Shown: positions 16,535 to 24,887, counted from the first letter of the stretch. The stretch: DNA of 64,000 bases from JAUVUV01 sp964548275 (GCA_964548275.1 CAZJQI010000001.1:62001-126000); one strand, 5' to 3'. The notes: generated by a model not told the origin, from the letters alone. Program-made: numbers and translations.

Positions 16535-18892
16535 ATGGTGTTTCGTTCTTTGCTGATTTTTACTTTGCTCCTTTTACAGCCAGCTTTTGCGCAGGGGAGC
16601 CTGTTCGAGGGGGAGCCGCCGGTGAAGGCGGTGGTATTCGAGGATGATTTCGAGTCCTCCCTGTTGCGCGGAAGGCCAGACCGCTGGCGAGGAACCGGAC
16701 CGTCTTGGATGATAGTTGAATCCGGCATTCAGGGGCTGCTCCAGGAGGATTTGCGGCCGGTCACCAGACAGTCTATATATCTCCCCGGCGTTGAATGGAA
16801 GGATTACAGCCTGGTCTGCCGCCTCAGAGTGGTGCGCTGGGGCGGCCAGACAAAGAATTTTGCCTGGAGCGGCAGGCAGTACAGAAGAGTATACTGGGCC
16901 GTGGCTCTGCGGGTCAGTGATGCTGCCAATGGCTATCGCCTGGAATATGTGCCCTGGCTCCCCGAGGATGGAGGCAAAAAGCAGTCATTCTACCGCTTGG
17001 TGAAATACACCGCCGGCAGTCGCACCGAATTGGCCCGGGTCAATGCCGTCTTTCACAGCGACCTGGACTATCTGGTGCGTTTCGAGGCCAAAGGCGCCGG
17101 TCTTCGGGCCAGGATTTGGCCAGCCGGGGACCCGGAACCTGAAAAATGGACTGTCACGGCCACCGACAGCGACCATCCCGCTGGCACGGCGAGTTTTCTA
17201 ACCGCCAACTGCTCGGTACTTTTCGGCGGGCTTAAAGTGAAGGATTCTTCAGGTAAGAGGACACTGCTCGAGGAAGACTTTTCCGCTGAAAGCGAAAAAC
17301 TGCCGCGCGGCTGGCGTGCGCTTTCCGGAAACTGGCGGATCGCGCCCTGGGGAAAGAAACTGGTGCACAGTTCAGAGAGTAAATCTGGAGAGCCTGGCCC
17401 GGCTCAGCGAATTACGCTGCCTGGGGAGGTCAGGATGAGAGTCTCCCTTGGGGAAAACGGCAGGCTCTGCTTGGCGCTTTTATCCGATCCTTCGGCCAGG
17501 CGTGAGGGCGGCTTCCGGCTGGAGCTCAATCCTGCGGAAACCTCTCTTTTTAATCTTCAGGGCAGCCTGCTGGAAAAAATAGAGTTCCCCCTGGAGGAAA
17601 AAGTCGAACATACGCTCGTTCTTGTTTTGGAACCCGGCAAGCTAAGGCTGCAAGCCGAGAAATATCCGTATCCGAATGGCCCGGCAAGAGAGGCGGAATT
17701 TAATCTGACCGGCGGTTTGGAAAAACTCTATCTGGCTTTCAGTTCTGAATCCTCGGCCGGGGTTAGTGTGGACGATATCGTGCTTGAGGCTACGGTGCCG
17801 GTGGAAAAGGCCCTCGAGGAGTACCTGCGCTATATTTGCGACTGGTACATGAGCCTGGAACTGCCCACCGGCTACCCCAAGACCGGAAGCGGCTCTCCGG
17901 AGCTTTTCATCGCCTCCTACTGCACGCGTACCCTGATGGCCGGGGCGCAGATCCTGAACGAGCCGGCCTATCTGGAGGAAGCGCTGCGCTGGGCGGATTT
18001 TGTCTGCACGAGTCAATCCGTGCTGGTACCAGTGGTCACAGGAACAGGAGCCGAGGCAATTGCCCTGCGCACCTTTGCTGATTGGTCGGCTTGTATCAAC
18101 ATGGCCGATATCGGCAGCGTCCTGCTTGGCGTGGGCGTACTCTGTCCCTGGGCTGATAACCACCGGAGGATGAGTTTTCTGGATGTGATGGAAAAATACT
18201 CGCGCTACGTTATCCAGGGGTGTCTGGAGGACCCGCTGGTTCTGGGCAGAGGCCACCAGCCGCAGGGCTGGCGGGTGGAAAGCGGCCCGGACAGGGGGGG
18301 AATCATAAACGGCTACTGGTGGATGGACAGGAACGAGGAGCCGTGGGATATTGCAACTACCAATGTGGGCCTTCAGTTTTTCTCGATCATGTACCGGCTG
18401 ACCGGGGATGATAACTATCGCAGGTATGCGCTGGAAGCCACCGACTGGTATCTCCGCCGGGAGGTCGAAACAGGGGCTGTCTTCGAAAACTTCCACGATG
18501 TGATCTACGGAGGCGAGGCCCTTCTGACCGCCTTCGAGCACTCTGCAGACGAGCCGATGCGCGAGCGTATCGAGAACGCCGTGGGTAGGCTCTGCCGCTG
18601 GATAGTCCAACACCAGAACCCGGACGGAACCTGGAACCAGGAGGATACACCGCGGAACAACCGGACGAACCTGGTCTGGCACCTTCTCCACTGGTACGCG
18701 CTCCGCCACCCGGAGGACATTGCCCCTCGCGAGGCTCTCCGGCGCACGGTGGCCTACCATCTCAACCAGCGCAACTCTCGTGAGACCGGAATATGCGAGG
18801 TGCTGCGCAAGACCTGTTTCACCGGGGCCTCGGTCGCCGATCTGTTAAGGCCGGGAATCACGATCCAATTGCGGGAGCAGCGGCCGCATTGA
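16535..18892 (+). CDS. Secreted two-module LamG-like protein with alpha/alpha toroid
   Basis: A 785-aa protein with a short signal peptide (about 1-20, ending PAFAQG). Two jelly-roll/LamG-like modules follow, each opening with a similar strand: VVFEDDFESSLLRGRPDRWR (about 32) and LLEEDFSAESEKLPRGWRA (about 245). The C-terminal half (about 425-770) is rich in paired helices with aromatic/acidic patches (YICDWYMSLELPTGYPK, WWMDRNEEPWDIATTNVGL), as in six-hairpin glycosidases, epimerases and lyases. It is probably an extracellular glycan-processing or glycan-binding protein. GGGGGTGGG lies upstream of ATG 16535. It shares the region with a SUMF1-fold protein and a dockerin lyase-like protein. 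No specific CAZy family is assigned. Confidence 0.7.
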   Translation: MVFRSLLIFTLLLLQPAFAQGSLFEGEPPVKAVVFEDDFESSLLRGRPDRWRGTGPSWMIVESGIQGLLQEDLRPVTRQSIYLPGVEWKDYSLVCRLRVVRWGGQTKNFAWSGRQYRRVYWAVALRVSDAANGYRLEYVPWLPEDGGKKQSFYRLVKYTAGSRTELARVNAVFHSDLDYLVRFEAKGAGLRARIWPAGDPEPEKWTVTATDSDHPAGTASFLTANCSVLFGGLKVKDSSGKRTLLEEDFSAESEKLPRGWRALSGNWRIAPWGKKLVHSSESKSGEPGPAQRITLPGEVRMRVSLGENGRLCLALLSDPSARREGGFRLELNPAETSLFNLQGSLLEKIEFPLEEKVEHTLVLVLEPGKLRLQAEKYPYPNGPAREAEFNLTGGLEKLYLAFSSESSAGVSVDDIVLEATVPVEKALEEYLRYICDWYMSLELPTGYPKTGSGSPELFIASYCTRTLMAGAQILNEPAYLEEALRWADFVCTSQSVLVPVVTGTGAEAIALRTFADWSACINMADIGSVLLGVGVLCPWADNHRRMSFLDVMEKYSRYVIQGCLEDPLVLGRGHQPQGWRVESGPDRGGIINGYWWMDRNEEPWDIATTNVGLQFFSIMYRLTGDDNYRRYALEATDWYLRREVETGAVFENFHDVIYGGEALLTAFEHSADEPMRERIENAVGRLCRWIVQHQNPDGTWNQEDTPRNNRTNLVWHLLHWYALRHPEDIAPREALRRTVAYHLNQRNSRETGICEVLRKTCFTGASVADLLRPGITIQLREQRPH

Positions 18893-19160
18893 GACAATTT
18901 AACCCGCATTCTCCATATCAAGATTGAAAGTGGTTTTCGAATCCGGCCTAAAGTATTAAATTATAAGGAAAACCACGCATTCGAGATGTGCTAAATGGCT
19001 CAACTGCAGGGTGAAGGTTTAAGGGTCGGTTTCGATAGTAGTCTCAGGCTTGAATTTCATGGTTCGAATTGAGCGATTGCGATGTTGCCCCGCGTAGAAT
19101 CCTGTTTTGCAGATTACACTGTGGTAGAAGTGTCTCTTTTTTCCTGCTCAAACCCGGAAT

Positions 19161-19193
19161 ATCATTGATACTTCTGGTGAGAACGGCTAATTT
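19161..19193 (+). repeat. Intergenic repeat A, copy 1
   Basis: ATCATTGATACTTCTGG...AACGGCTAATTT matches 22329-22361 at 29 of 33 positions. It lies 13 bp before repeat B copy 1. Confidence 0.5.
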
Positions 19194-19206
19194 ATCATGA
19201 AAGTCA

Positions 19207-19247
19207 ATAAAGAAACTCTTGGTTCGAGCTGGGAGAAGCGAAAGCCC
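19207..19247 (+). repeat. Intergenic repeat B, copy 1
   Basis: ATAAAGAAACTCTTGG...GAAGCGAAAGCCC matches 20975-21015 at 40 of 41 positions, with weaker similarity continuing about 60 bp further. GAGCTGGG...CCC(A/G) can form a short stem. Confidence 0.7.
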
Positions 19248-19431
19248 AACTCGGAATCGAAAAAAAAGGCCATCTTTAACTGTTTCAATTTTAATATGGT
19301 GAATATCGGTTAAACTCTGTTAAATTATCCAGAGTATTAGGAGAAAGATAAAACTACCCCCTGTTGACTGGTATTATCCCAATATGTAATTACAGATCAG
19401 AAAGTATACTCTTCCTGAATACGGTGCAGAT

Positions 19432-20670
19432 ATGAAAAGAACAATTATTGTTTCTCTAAGCCTGACTGCTCTGGTAATCATCACTGCATCGCTAGCCGTA
19501 GAGGAAACTCCAGATAAAACAAAAGCATCTGCTGAGCTTGCCGCCAACCCTTGTCTGGCCTGGCTCTACCCTGGTGACGTTGGTATTGATCAGGACTCCT
19601 CGGTCGTATTTTTCGAGGATTTTGAAACCGGTGGTGTCAGTGATCTGGGCCAGCGCTGGACTCATGTCAACAACAAGGACAGCGAGGTGATGAGTTTCGT
19701 CAGCGAGAACGCACCCGGCAGCCCTGGTCAGCGCAGCCTGATGATGACCGGCACAAAAGGCCAGAACGCTGGCGGCGATCTCTGGAAGCTCCTCGACCGT
19801 GGTTACGATCAACTCTACGCCAGGTTTTATTGCAAGTTCGCCGAGGACGCCCCGTACGTGCATCATTTTGTGAGCATGAGCGGAAAAGTAAACTCTCCGC
19901 CACATCCGGTGGGTATGGCAGGTATCCGTCCCACCGGCTATGACAGGTTCGGAAGTTCCATCGATCTTCTCCGCAGCAGTGCAAACCCTCCGGGGCGATG
20001 GAGTTTTTATACCTACTGGTGTGAGATGCGCAGCTGGCAAACTCCCGAGGGCGAGAGTGCTGGAGATCCTAATCCATTTTACGGCAATGAGTTCGGGCCG
20101 GTGGAGCCTGAACAGGCAAAACGTGTCGAATGGCAATGTGTGGAATTTACTATCAAGGTTAACAGCGCTCCTGACAAACGTGATGGTGAGCAGGCTTTCT
20201 GGATTGATGGAAAACTGGTGGATAAGTGGGCGCCAGGATCCCACACAGGTACATGGTTCCGGAGTAATTTCCGTACGAGTGGGATTTACAACACCAACCC
20301 GCAACCTTTCGAGGGATTTCTCTGGAGCAAGACAGACCAGTTGAAAATAAACATCTTCAGGCTCCAGTATTACCTGGCCTCCGTATTTGAACAGAACTGG
20401 ATGCCTGAGGACACGACTATTCTGTATAACAGCAACGTGGCCCGGGTTCAGTTCGACAACTTCGTTGTTGCAACCCGCTATATCGGGCCAATTGCCACGC
20501 AGACCGGGTTCGATTTCGATGAGGACGGTAAGCGTGGTCTAGGCGACTTGTACAAGATGCTGAAAATGCGTCTGGCCAACTCTAAAGACCTTCGCACCGA
20601 CTACAACGGCGATGGGCGGCTGACGGTTGCCGATGCGCTCCAGATGCTGATGGATATTATAAGGGGTTGA
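19432..20670 (+). CDS. Secreted polysaccharide lyase-like protein with dockerin
   Basis: A 412-aa protein. A signal peptide (about 1-22) precedes a concanavalin-like beta-jelly-roll region (about 55-345) starting VVFFEDFETGG. Patches such as DQLYARFYCKF, VHHFVSMSGK, WQCVEFTIKVN and FWIDGKLVDKW resemble jelly-roll lyase/glucanase folds, without a firm family. The C-terminus (about 352-412) is a dockerin with two calcium loops, DFDEDGKRGLGDLYKML and DYNGDGRLTVADALQML. The protein is probably extracellular and glycan-directed, like the dockerin-tagged heparinase-family protein at 3218-5404. It is apparently monocistronic. ATG 19432 lacks a strong Shine-Dalgarno, but the signal peptide supports this start. 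Confidence 0.75.
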   Translation: MKRTIIVSLSLTALVIITASLAVEETPDKTKASAELAANPCLAWLYPGDVGIDQDSSVVFFEDFETGGVSDLGQRWTHVNNKDSEVMSFVSENAPGSPGQRSLMMTGTKGQNAGGDLWKLLDRGYDQLYARFYCKFAEDAPYVHHFVSMSGKVNSPPHPVGMAGIRPTGYDRFGSSIDLLRSSANPPGRWSFYTYWCEMRSWQTPEGESAGDPNPFYGNEFGPVEPEQAKRVEWQCVEFTIKVNSAPDKRDGEQAFWIDGKLVDKWAPGSHTGTWFRSNFRTSGIYNTNPQPFEGFLWSKTDQLKINIFRLQYYLASVFEQNWMPEDTTILYNSNVARVQFDNFVVATRYIGPIATQTGFDFDEDGKRGLGDLYKMLKMRLANSKDLRTDYNGDGRLTVADALQMLMDIIRG

Positions 20671-20719
20671 TGTCCGGGTAGAAAGATTGTCACTTTATTT
20701 ATTGTGGGTAAATTCGATT

Positions 20720-20959
20720 CTAGAATACCACGACGAACGAGTAGTTTGTTTGCTTTAAATACTCTGCATATTGTCTATTGGTTATCTCATACGCACTTAT
20801 ATAGAACGATAATATTTTTACATTATGAACTGGCTTTTCAATAGGTATACCGTCCTCACTTCCCATCTGGAAAATTCCGCCGGGAATCCAAACTATTTTG
20901 ATTCCATGAATCATTGAACATTCAACATATACACTGTTTGTTGTGTCAGCACCAGCCAC
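20720..20959 (-). pseudogene. SUMF1/FGE-domain protein fragment
   Basis: This 79-codon minus-strand frame encodes IKIVWIPGGIFQMGSEDG, then FYISAYEITNRQYAEYLKQT, the unmistakable first third of a formylglycine-generating-enzyme-like domain. The remaining roughly 170 residues are absent and the frame ends after a short unrelated tail. The open frame extends upstream without a convincing start, into repeat B. It is therefore a truncated relic, homologous in fold to the intact gene at 15246. Confidence 0.75.
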
Positions 20960-20974
20960 GAGAAATAAATACCC

Positions 20975-21015
20975 ATAAAGAAACTCTTGGTACGAGCTGG
21001 GAGAAGCGAAAGCCC
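20975..21015 (+). repeat. Intergenic repeat B, copy 2
   Basis: One mismatch in 41 relative to 19207-19247. Here the arms pair better (GAGCTGGG...CCCGGCTC, 8 bp with one G-U). It lies between the SUMF1 fragment and the RRM gene, about 150 bp before its start codon. Confidence 0.7.
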
Positions 21016-21167
21016 GGCTCCGAAATCGAAAAAGGAGGCTTAGATAACGTCTGTTGACTTTGATATGGGGAATATTGGTTTTTCCATTTACTTAACATAA
21101 GGAAACAATGCAGAAATAATCCGGGATAGATTTAGTGCTGAGCCGTTAGTAAAATAAATAGGAGAAT

Positions 21168-21518
21168 ATGATGAATATCTATGTTGCCAATTTATCGCGC
21201 GATACCACTGAAGACGATTTGCGGGAGGTTTTTGAAGCTTTCGGGCAAGTCACTTCCGTCAATATTATTAAAGACAAGTACAGCGGCGAATCAAGAGAAT
21301 TCGGGTTCGTTGAGATGCCGTCTAAAGATGAAGCCCAGGCCGCTCTCGACGGCTTGAACGGCAAAGAGTTGAAAGAAAAAACTATTATCGTTAATGAAGC
21401 CCGTCCGCGCCCGGATAACCGTGGCGGCGGCCGGGGTGGAGGCAAAGGCCGTGGCGGCGGAAGTAGAGGTTGGAGCGGCGGAGGCGGTGGCCGTGGCGGC
21501 GGAAGGCGTCCCTGGTAA
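21168..21518 (+). CDS. RRM RNA-binding protein with Gly-Arg tail
   Basis: A 116-aa single-RRM protein of the bacterial glycine-rich RNA-binding (Rbp) type. RNP2 is IYVANL (about residues 4-9) and RNP1 is REFGFVEM (about 43-50). The tail from about residue 83 is an RGG-like repeat of Gly, Arg and Lys ending GGGRRPW. Such proteins bind single-stranded RNA and are often cold- or stress-induced. Two consecutive ATGs at 21168 and 21171 both follow AGGAGA. The gene stands alone. The csp gene near 2.9 kb is a functional relative in RNA chaperoning. Confidence 0.93.
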   Translation: MMNIYVANLSRDTTEDDLREVFEAFGQVTSVNIIKDKYSGESREFGFVEMPSKDEAQAALDGLNGKELKEKTIIVNEARPRPDNRGGGRGGGKGRGGGSRGWSGGGGGRGGGRRPW

Positions 21519-21769
21519 ACAGTATCCGGACAAAAAAAAGTTCAACCACGCCTGAGATGTCTATGGCCAAGGAAGTTGGAGTCTTAAACCGGCTGTAAAC
21601 GGCGGTTTAGAAGTGCGGCACCCTTTGAGAGCCTCCGGGCACAATACTGGCAAAAAGGAAGTTTATTTAACCTTAGATGACAAACCAGGAGAGGAGGATA
21701 TAGCAATAAGAGAGGCTTTAGATACGATTGTTGATTAGCTATCTGTCTAACAATGATTTGGAGGTTATC

Positions 21770-22300
21770 GTGAATATAAAAAACAACACGGAATTGGAGC
21801 AAAAACTAAACAATTCTCTGCAAAAGTTTTTCTTAAGCATTAGTAAGGAACTAGAAAATTACTGTCACGTTGAAATGGGAGACATTAAACTATCCAATAA
21901 TCTGATTCTAGATTACTCTCCAATAGAAGATAAAAAAGATATAAAATTTAGCAACGGGAAGTATGATTTAATATCGGATTGGAAATATTATTTCCCGTAC
22001 AGTGATTCTGCGGGAGTATATATATTTTTAGATCGTGATGAGCAAATTATGTATATTGGCATGTCTTTAAGAGCAATGGGCAAAAGAATTTGCTCTCATT
22101 TGGGAAAAAGAGTAAAGAATGCGTCTGGAAAATCTATAATTGATTATTTTCCTAATAATCAATTCAAAAATGAAAACTATGTTCCCCGCTATGTTGTGTG
22201 TATACCATTCGATGTCTGTCCTTTTTTAGCACCTGCATTTGAGGTTTTTATGATAGAAGAGTATAGCCCTCCCTACAACGCAATTCTTAAGAATTTATAG
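21770..22300 (+). CDS. Standalone GIY-YIG domain protein
   Basis: A 177-aa protein. The GIY-YIG nuclease module lies at about residues 75-170: AGVYIFLD (GIY equivalent), IMYIGMSLRAMGKRI (YIG plus catalytic Arg), a His in ICSHLGKR, metal-ligand Glu in VFMIEE, and SPPYN near the end. The N-terminal 70 residues are unrecognised and may confer DNA recognition. The GTG at 21770 is chosen because TGGAGGT lies 6 nt upstream; the frame is open from 21728. Markedly AT-rich compared with neighbours, so probably acquired horizontally. It might be a homing-type or restriction-type endonuclease, or a repair nuclease. No partner methyltransferase or intron is visible. Confidence 0.75.
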   Translation: MNIKNNTELEQKLNNSLQKFFLSISKELENYCHVEMGDIKLSNNLILDYSPIEDKKDIKFSNGKYDLISDWKYYFPYSDSAGVYIFLDRDEQIMYIGMSLRAMGKRICSHLGKRVKNASGKSIIDYFPNNQFKNENYVPRYVVCIPFDVCPFLAPAFEVFMIEEYSPPYNAILKNL

Positions 22301-22328
22301 TATCTATTTTTCTGCCCAAACCAAGAAA

Positions 22329-22361
22329 ATCATTGATATTCCTGATGAGAACGGATAATTT
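22329..22361 (+). repeat. Intergenic repeat A, copy 2
   Basis: 29 of 33 matches to 19161-19193. It lies between the GIY-YIG gene and the 599-aa unknown, with a short perfect hairpin (CGAGGGG-AA-CCCCTCG, 22372-22387) just downstream. Confidence 0.5.
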
Positions 22362-22371
22362 GTCGCAGAAA

Positions 22372-22387
22372 CGAGGGGAACCCCTCG
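22372..22387 (+). promoter_or_regulatory. Small perfect hairpin in the leader of the 599-aa gene
   Basis: The 7-bp palindrome CGAGGGG AA CCCCTCG lies 22 bp before the proposed GTG start. It could be an operator or a leader hairpin. There is no T-tract, so it is not a terminator. Confidence 0.35.
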
Positions 22388-22409
22388 ATGCAAGCTGAAA
22401 AGGACGAAA

Positions 22410-24209
22410 GTGACCACTCAGTCGGCAAACATGCACACATTTTCCATTCCGGTAATGGGCACGGGATTTTCCATCGACACCCCTCTGCGGGTGGCGCAGT
22501 ACGGGATTTCTTCGGTTATGTCGCTGGTGGACGACGTACTGATCGAACAGATGCGGAAATTTCATGCCGAACGCTCCGGCGAGCCGTACGAGGCGGTCGG
22601 GCAGAGGGAGGAGGATGCCCGGGCCCGGCGGATAACCCTCTATCTGAACCTGGTGAACCGCCTGGTGCAGCGTCAGGTGCAGCAGATGAAGAGTGCGGAC
22701 TTTTCGCCGGAGAGCAATATCGTGCGCTACTTCGAATTGCTGCCGGACATCGAGCCCAGTCGCCTGTACCAGAAAATGCTTGCCGAAGACAATCCGGCCG
22801 AAAAAGCGCGGCTCCAGGAAGAGTTGCGCACCCTGGTCGTGCCGGGCAGCATCGATGTGAACATCATGACCAAGATCAACAAGACCAATTTCCGCGGGAA
22901 CAAAATGCTGCCCTCCGAATATGCCGACGCCCTGGCGGCCCTGCGGGGTTTTGCCCGGAGCGAATTGCGGTCTTCGATTGTGTTATCGGCCGGCATGAAC
23001 CAGCGCCTTTACACCTACCTCACCCGGTTCGAAGATTTCTATCCGGACGCCGAGGGCGAGTTGGCCAAAAAGATCGCACTCAAGGTGAGCGATTACCGCT
23101 CGGCCGAAATACAGGGCAGGTTCCTGGCCAAGCGCGGCATCTGGGTCAGCGAGTACCGGATCGAATCAGGGCTCAACTGCGGCGGCCACGCCTTCCCCAC
23201 TACCGGATCGCTGATGGGCCCGATTCTCGAGCAGTTCAAGAACCGCAAGCACGAGTTGATCGAGAAAATATTCACCATCTACCGCAAGGCCCTGGCCGAG
23301 GGGGGACGCAGGGCGAATACCGAATGTCCGGCGGTCAGGTTTACCGTGCAGGGGGGAATCGGCTCGTGCGCTGAAAGCGACCTGCTGATGCAGTACTACG
23401 ATATGGACGGTACCGGCTGGGGCACTCCGTTTTTGCTGGTGCCCGAGGTAACCGGCGTGGATGAGGCCCACCTGGCCAAACTGATCAGCGCCACCGAAAG
23501 GGACGTTTACTTGAGCAACAGTTCGCCCCTGGGCATCCCGTTCTGGAACCTGCGCACCTCCGACAGCGAAAAGGCGCGCCGCCGCCGCATCCGTGAAGGA
23601 CGCCCCGGCAGCCCCTGCCCCAAGGGCTTTTCGGTAACGAATACGGAATTCTCCGAAACACCCATCTGTACCGCTTCCCGCACTTACCAGAAATTGAAGC
23701 TGAAAAGCCTTAGTGAAAACGGTTACACCAAGGAGCAGATGTCGTTCATATCAGAGGGCGTGCTGTCGAAAAGCTGCCTTTGCCACGACCTGTCCGGCAG
23801 TGTCAAGGTGAAGAACGGGATCGAAACGAACGCCACCCCGGCGCTGTGCTGCGGACCGAATATCGTCAACTTTTCCAGGATCGCCACCCTCAAGGAAATG
23901 GTCGACCACATCTACGGCCGGGGGATCGAATTGACGCGGCCCGGCCGCCCGCACATATTCATCCAGGAAATGATGCTCTATATCGATTATTTCAGGAAGG
24001 AGATGGAGAAGTTTTCGCTCAAGCTGTCCACCCGCAAGAAGGAGTACTTCACCGAATTCAGGAAAAACCTGCAGGAAGGGCTGGAATACTACCAGCGTTT
24101 TTCAGAAAGTTTCGCCAGGGAGGAATGGGGCAGCTTCATCGACGACCTGAAGTCGGTCTGCAAAGCCCTCGAAGCGCTCGAGCCCGAACCGATCATCACT
24201 TCATTCTGA
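22410..24209 (+). CDS. Conserved-looking cysteine-rich protein of unknown function
   Basis: A 599-aa soluble protein without signal or membrane segment. I do not recognise a named family. The N-terminus (MHTFSIPVMGTGFSIDTPLRVA...YGISSVMSLVDD) and the block VDVNIMTKINKTNF-like near residue 155 suggest an alpha/beta-barrel enzyme. Cysteines cluster in motifs: SGLNCGGHAF, TECPAVRF, SPCPKGFS, KSCLCHDLSG and ATPALCCGPNIVNF. These could bind iron-sulfur or zinc. The C-terminal 100 residues are helical and charged. The GTG at 22410 has AAGGA 6 nt upstream; ATG 22431 is an alternative that starts exactly at MHTFSIP. GC-rich codon use suggests a resident gene. It stands alone between AT-rich accessory pieces. 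Confidence 0.8.
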   Translation: MTTQSANMHTFSIPVMGTGFSIDTPLRVAQYGISSVMSLVDDVLIEQMRKFHAERSGEPYEAVGQREEDARARRITLYLNLVNRLVQRQVQQMKSADFSPESNIVRYFELLPDIEPSRLYQKMLAEDNPAEKARLQEELRTLVVPGSIDVNIMTKINKTNFRGNKMLPSEYADALAALRGFARSELRSSIVLSAGMNQRLYTYLTRFEDFYPDAEGELAKKIALKVSDYRSAEIQGRFLAKRGIWVSEYRIESGLNCGGHAFPTTGSLMGPILEQFKNRKHELIEKIFTIYRKALAEGGRRANTECPAVRFTVQGGIGSCAESDLLMQYYDMDGTGWGTPFLLVPEVTGVDEAHLAKLISATERDVYLSNSSPLGIPFWNLRTSDSEKARRRRIREGRPGSPCPKGFSVTNTEFSETPICTASRTYQKLKLKSLSENGYTKEQMSFISEGVLSKSCLCHDLSGSVKVKNGIETNATPALCCGPNIVNFSRIATLKEMVDHIYGRGIELTRPGRPHIFIQEMMLYIDYFRKEMEKFSLKLSTRKKEYFTEFRKNLQEGLEYYQRFSESFAREEWGSFIDDLKSVCKALEALEPEPIITSF

Positions 24210-24437
24210 ACACTCCGCAGATTTTACGGGGGTCTGCGGCGCTTGATATCGCCCCCCCCCTTCCGGGCCTCCAGTGGTCTAACAAACGATCTCCGGTCAG
24301 GTGGTGGCCTCTATTTCGCCATGAGATAAGGGATAAAGCTTAAACAGGGTGCGGGTGTTGGCATTGATGGTTATAAAAGGGTTTATACTTAGCGACTTAA
24401 ATAACTGCGAATATTATAGAGTATGAAAAATATGAAT

Positions 24438-24873
24438 TTTCTGACTCCATTTAAAATATCCAGAGAGTCAGGAGTCAGAAGATAGAATTGATTTTGAATA
24501 AGCATCCAGTATTTTACTGACCTTTTCCAATTGATCTAACTGTGGTAAAGGATCACAATATCCCAAGTCTTTGGCCGGAATCAAATAATAGCGAGACTCT
24601 TCCAAACAAGCTTGTACAATGTTAAGAAAACATACTTTATGCGACTTTCCTTTTTTCCTGAATCTTTCAGCAATATTCGCCGCAATAGAAACCGCCGAGC
24701 GTGTGATTTGGGATGTTAATCCCTAGATTTCAGTTCCAGGAGATTTTCCTGTCAGATCATAAACACTCAAAACAAATTGATGAGCTTTTCTCCACACTAC
24801 AAGGTTCTGAAAGCTCCTGGCCGGTGATCTCTTTCTTTCTCCTGACTCCTGACTACTGTCTCCTGTCTCCTCA
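24438..24873 (-). mobile_element. Inverted-repeat-bounded four-helix-bundle element (IVS-like)
   Basis: A 17-bp inverted repeat, AGTCAGGAGTCAGAAGA at 24466-24482 against TCTCCTGACTCCTGACT at 24838-24854 (16 of 17 pair), brackets the four-helix-bundle pseudogene. Further GACTCC/TCCTGACT units extend the ends. The architecture (S23-family ORF between complementary ends) is that of 23S rRNA intervening sequences, but no rRNA is present here. Confidence 0.5.
24468..24845 (-). pseudogene. Four-helix-bundle (S23/IVS-encoded type) protein, nonsense mutation
   Basis: The minus-strand frame reads SFQNLVVWRKAHQFVLSVYD, then SPGTEI, an in-frame TAG (24723-24725), then GLTSQITRSAVSIAANIAER, LNIVQACLEESRYYLIPAKD and a C-terminal AYSKSILSSDS. 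This is the classic four-helix-bundle family encoded by 23S rRNA intervening sequences and related free-standing loci. The family usually has Tyr at the TAG position (E-I-Y-G-L-T), so one base change inactivated it. No start codon is obvious: open reading continues upstream as RKRSPAR. Everything else in the frame is intact, so decay is recent. Confidence 0.8.
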
Positions 24874-24887
24874 AACACGATTGTCTA

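Larger units (their letters stand above)
18893..19431. other. Intergenic region with dispersed repeat segments
   Basis: It holds repeat element A (19161-19193) and element B (19207-19247), described separately. A 38-codon frame (ATG 19198 to a TAA at 19314) includes element B: KETLGSSWEKRKP is also encoded around 20975 in the second copy. I do not call it because there is no ribosome site and similarity breaks beyond the repeat. Nothing else is recognised. Confidence 0.4.

Noticed and set aside
17642..18760. 372-codon minus-strand ORF
   Set aside because: Antisense shadow of the 785-aa secreted protein, with no domain resemblance.
20975..21083. Repeat B considered as a riboswitch
   Set aside because: No known riboswitch consensus is recognisable and only a short 8-bp stem can be drawn. 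It stays listed as a repeat.
22388..23374. 328-codon ORF overlapping the 599-aa gene
   Set aside because: Arg/Gly/Pro-rich out-of-frame shadow of a GC-rich gene. The 599-aa frame has normal composition and a ribosome site.
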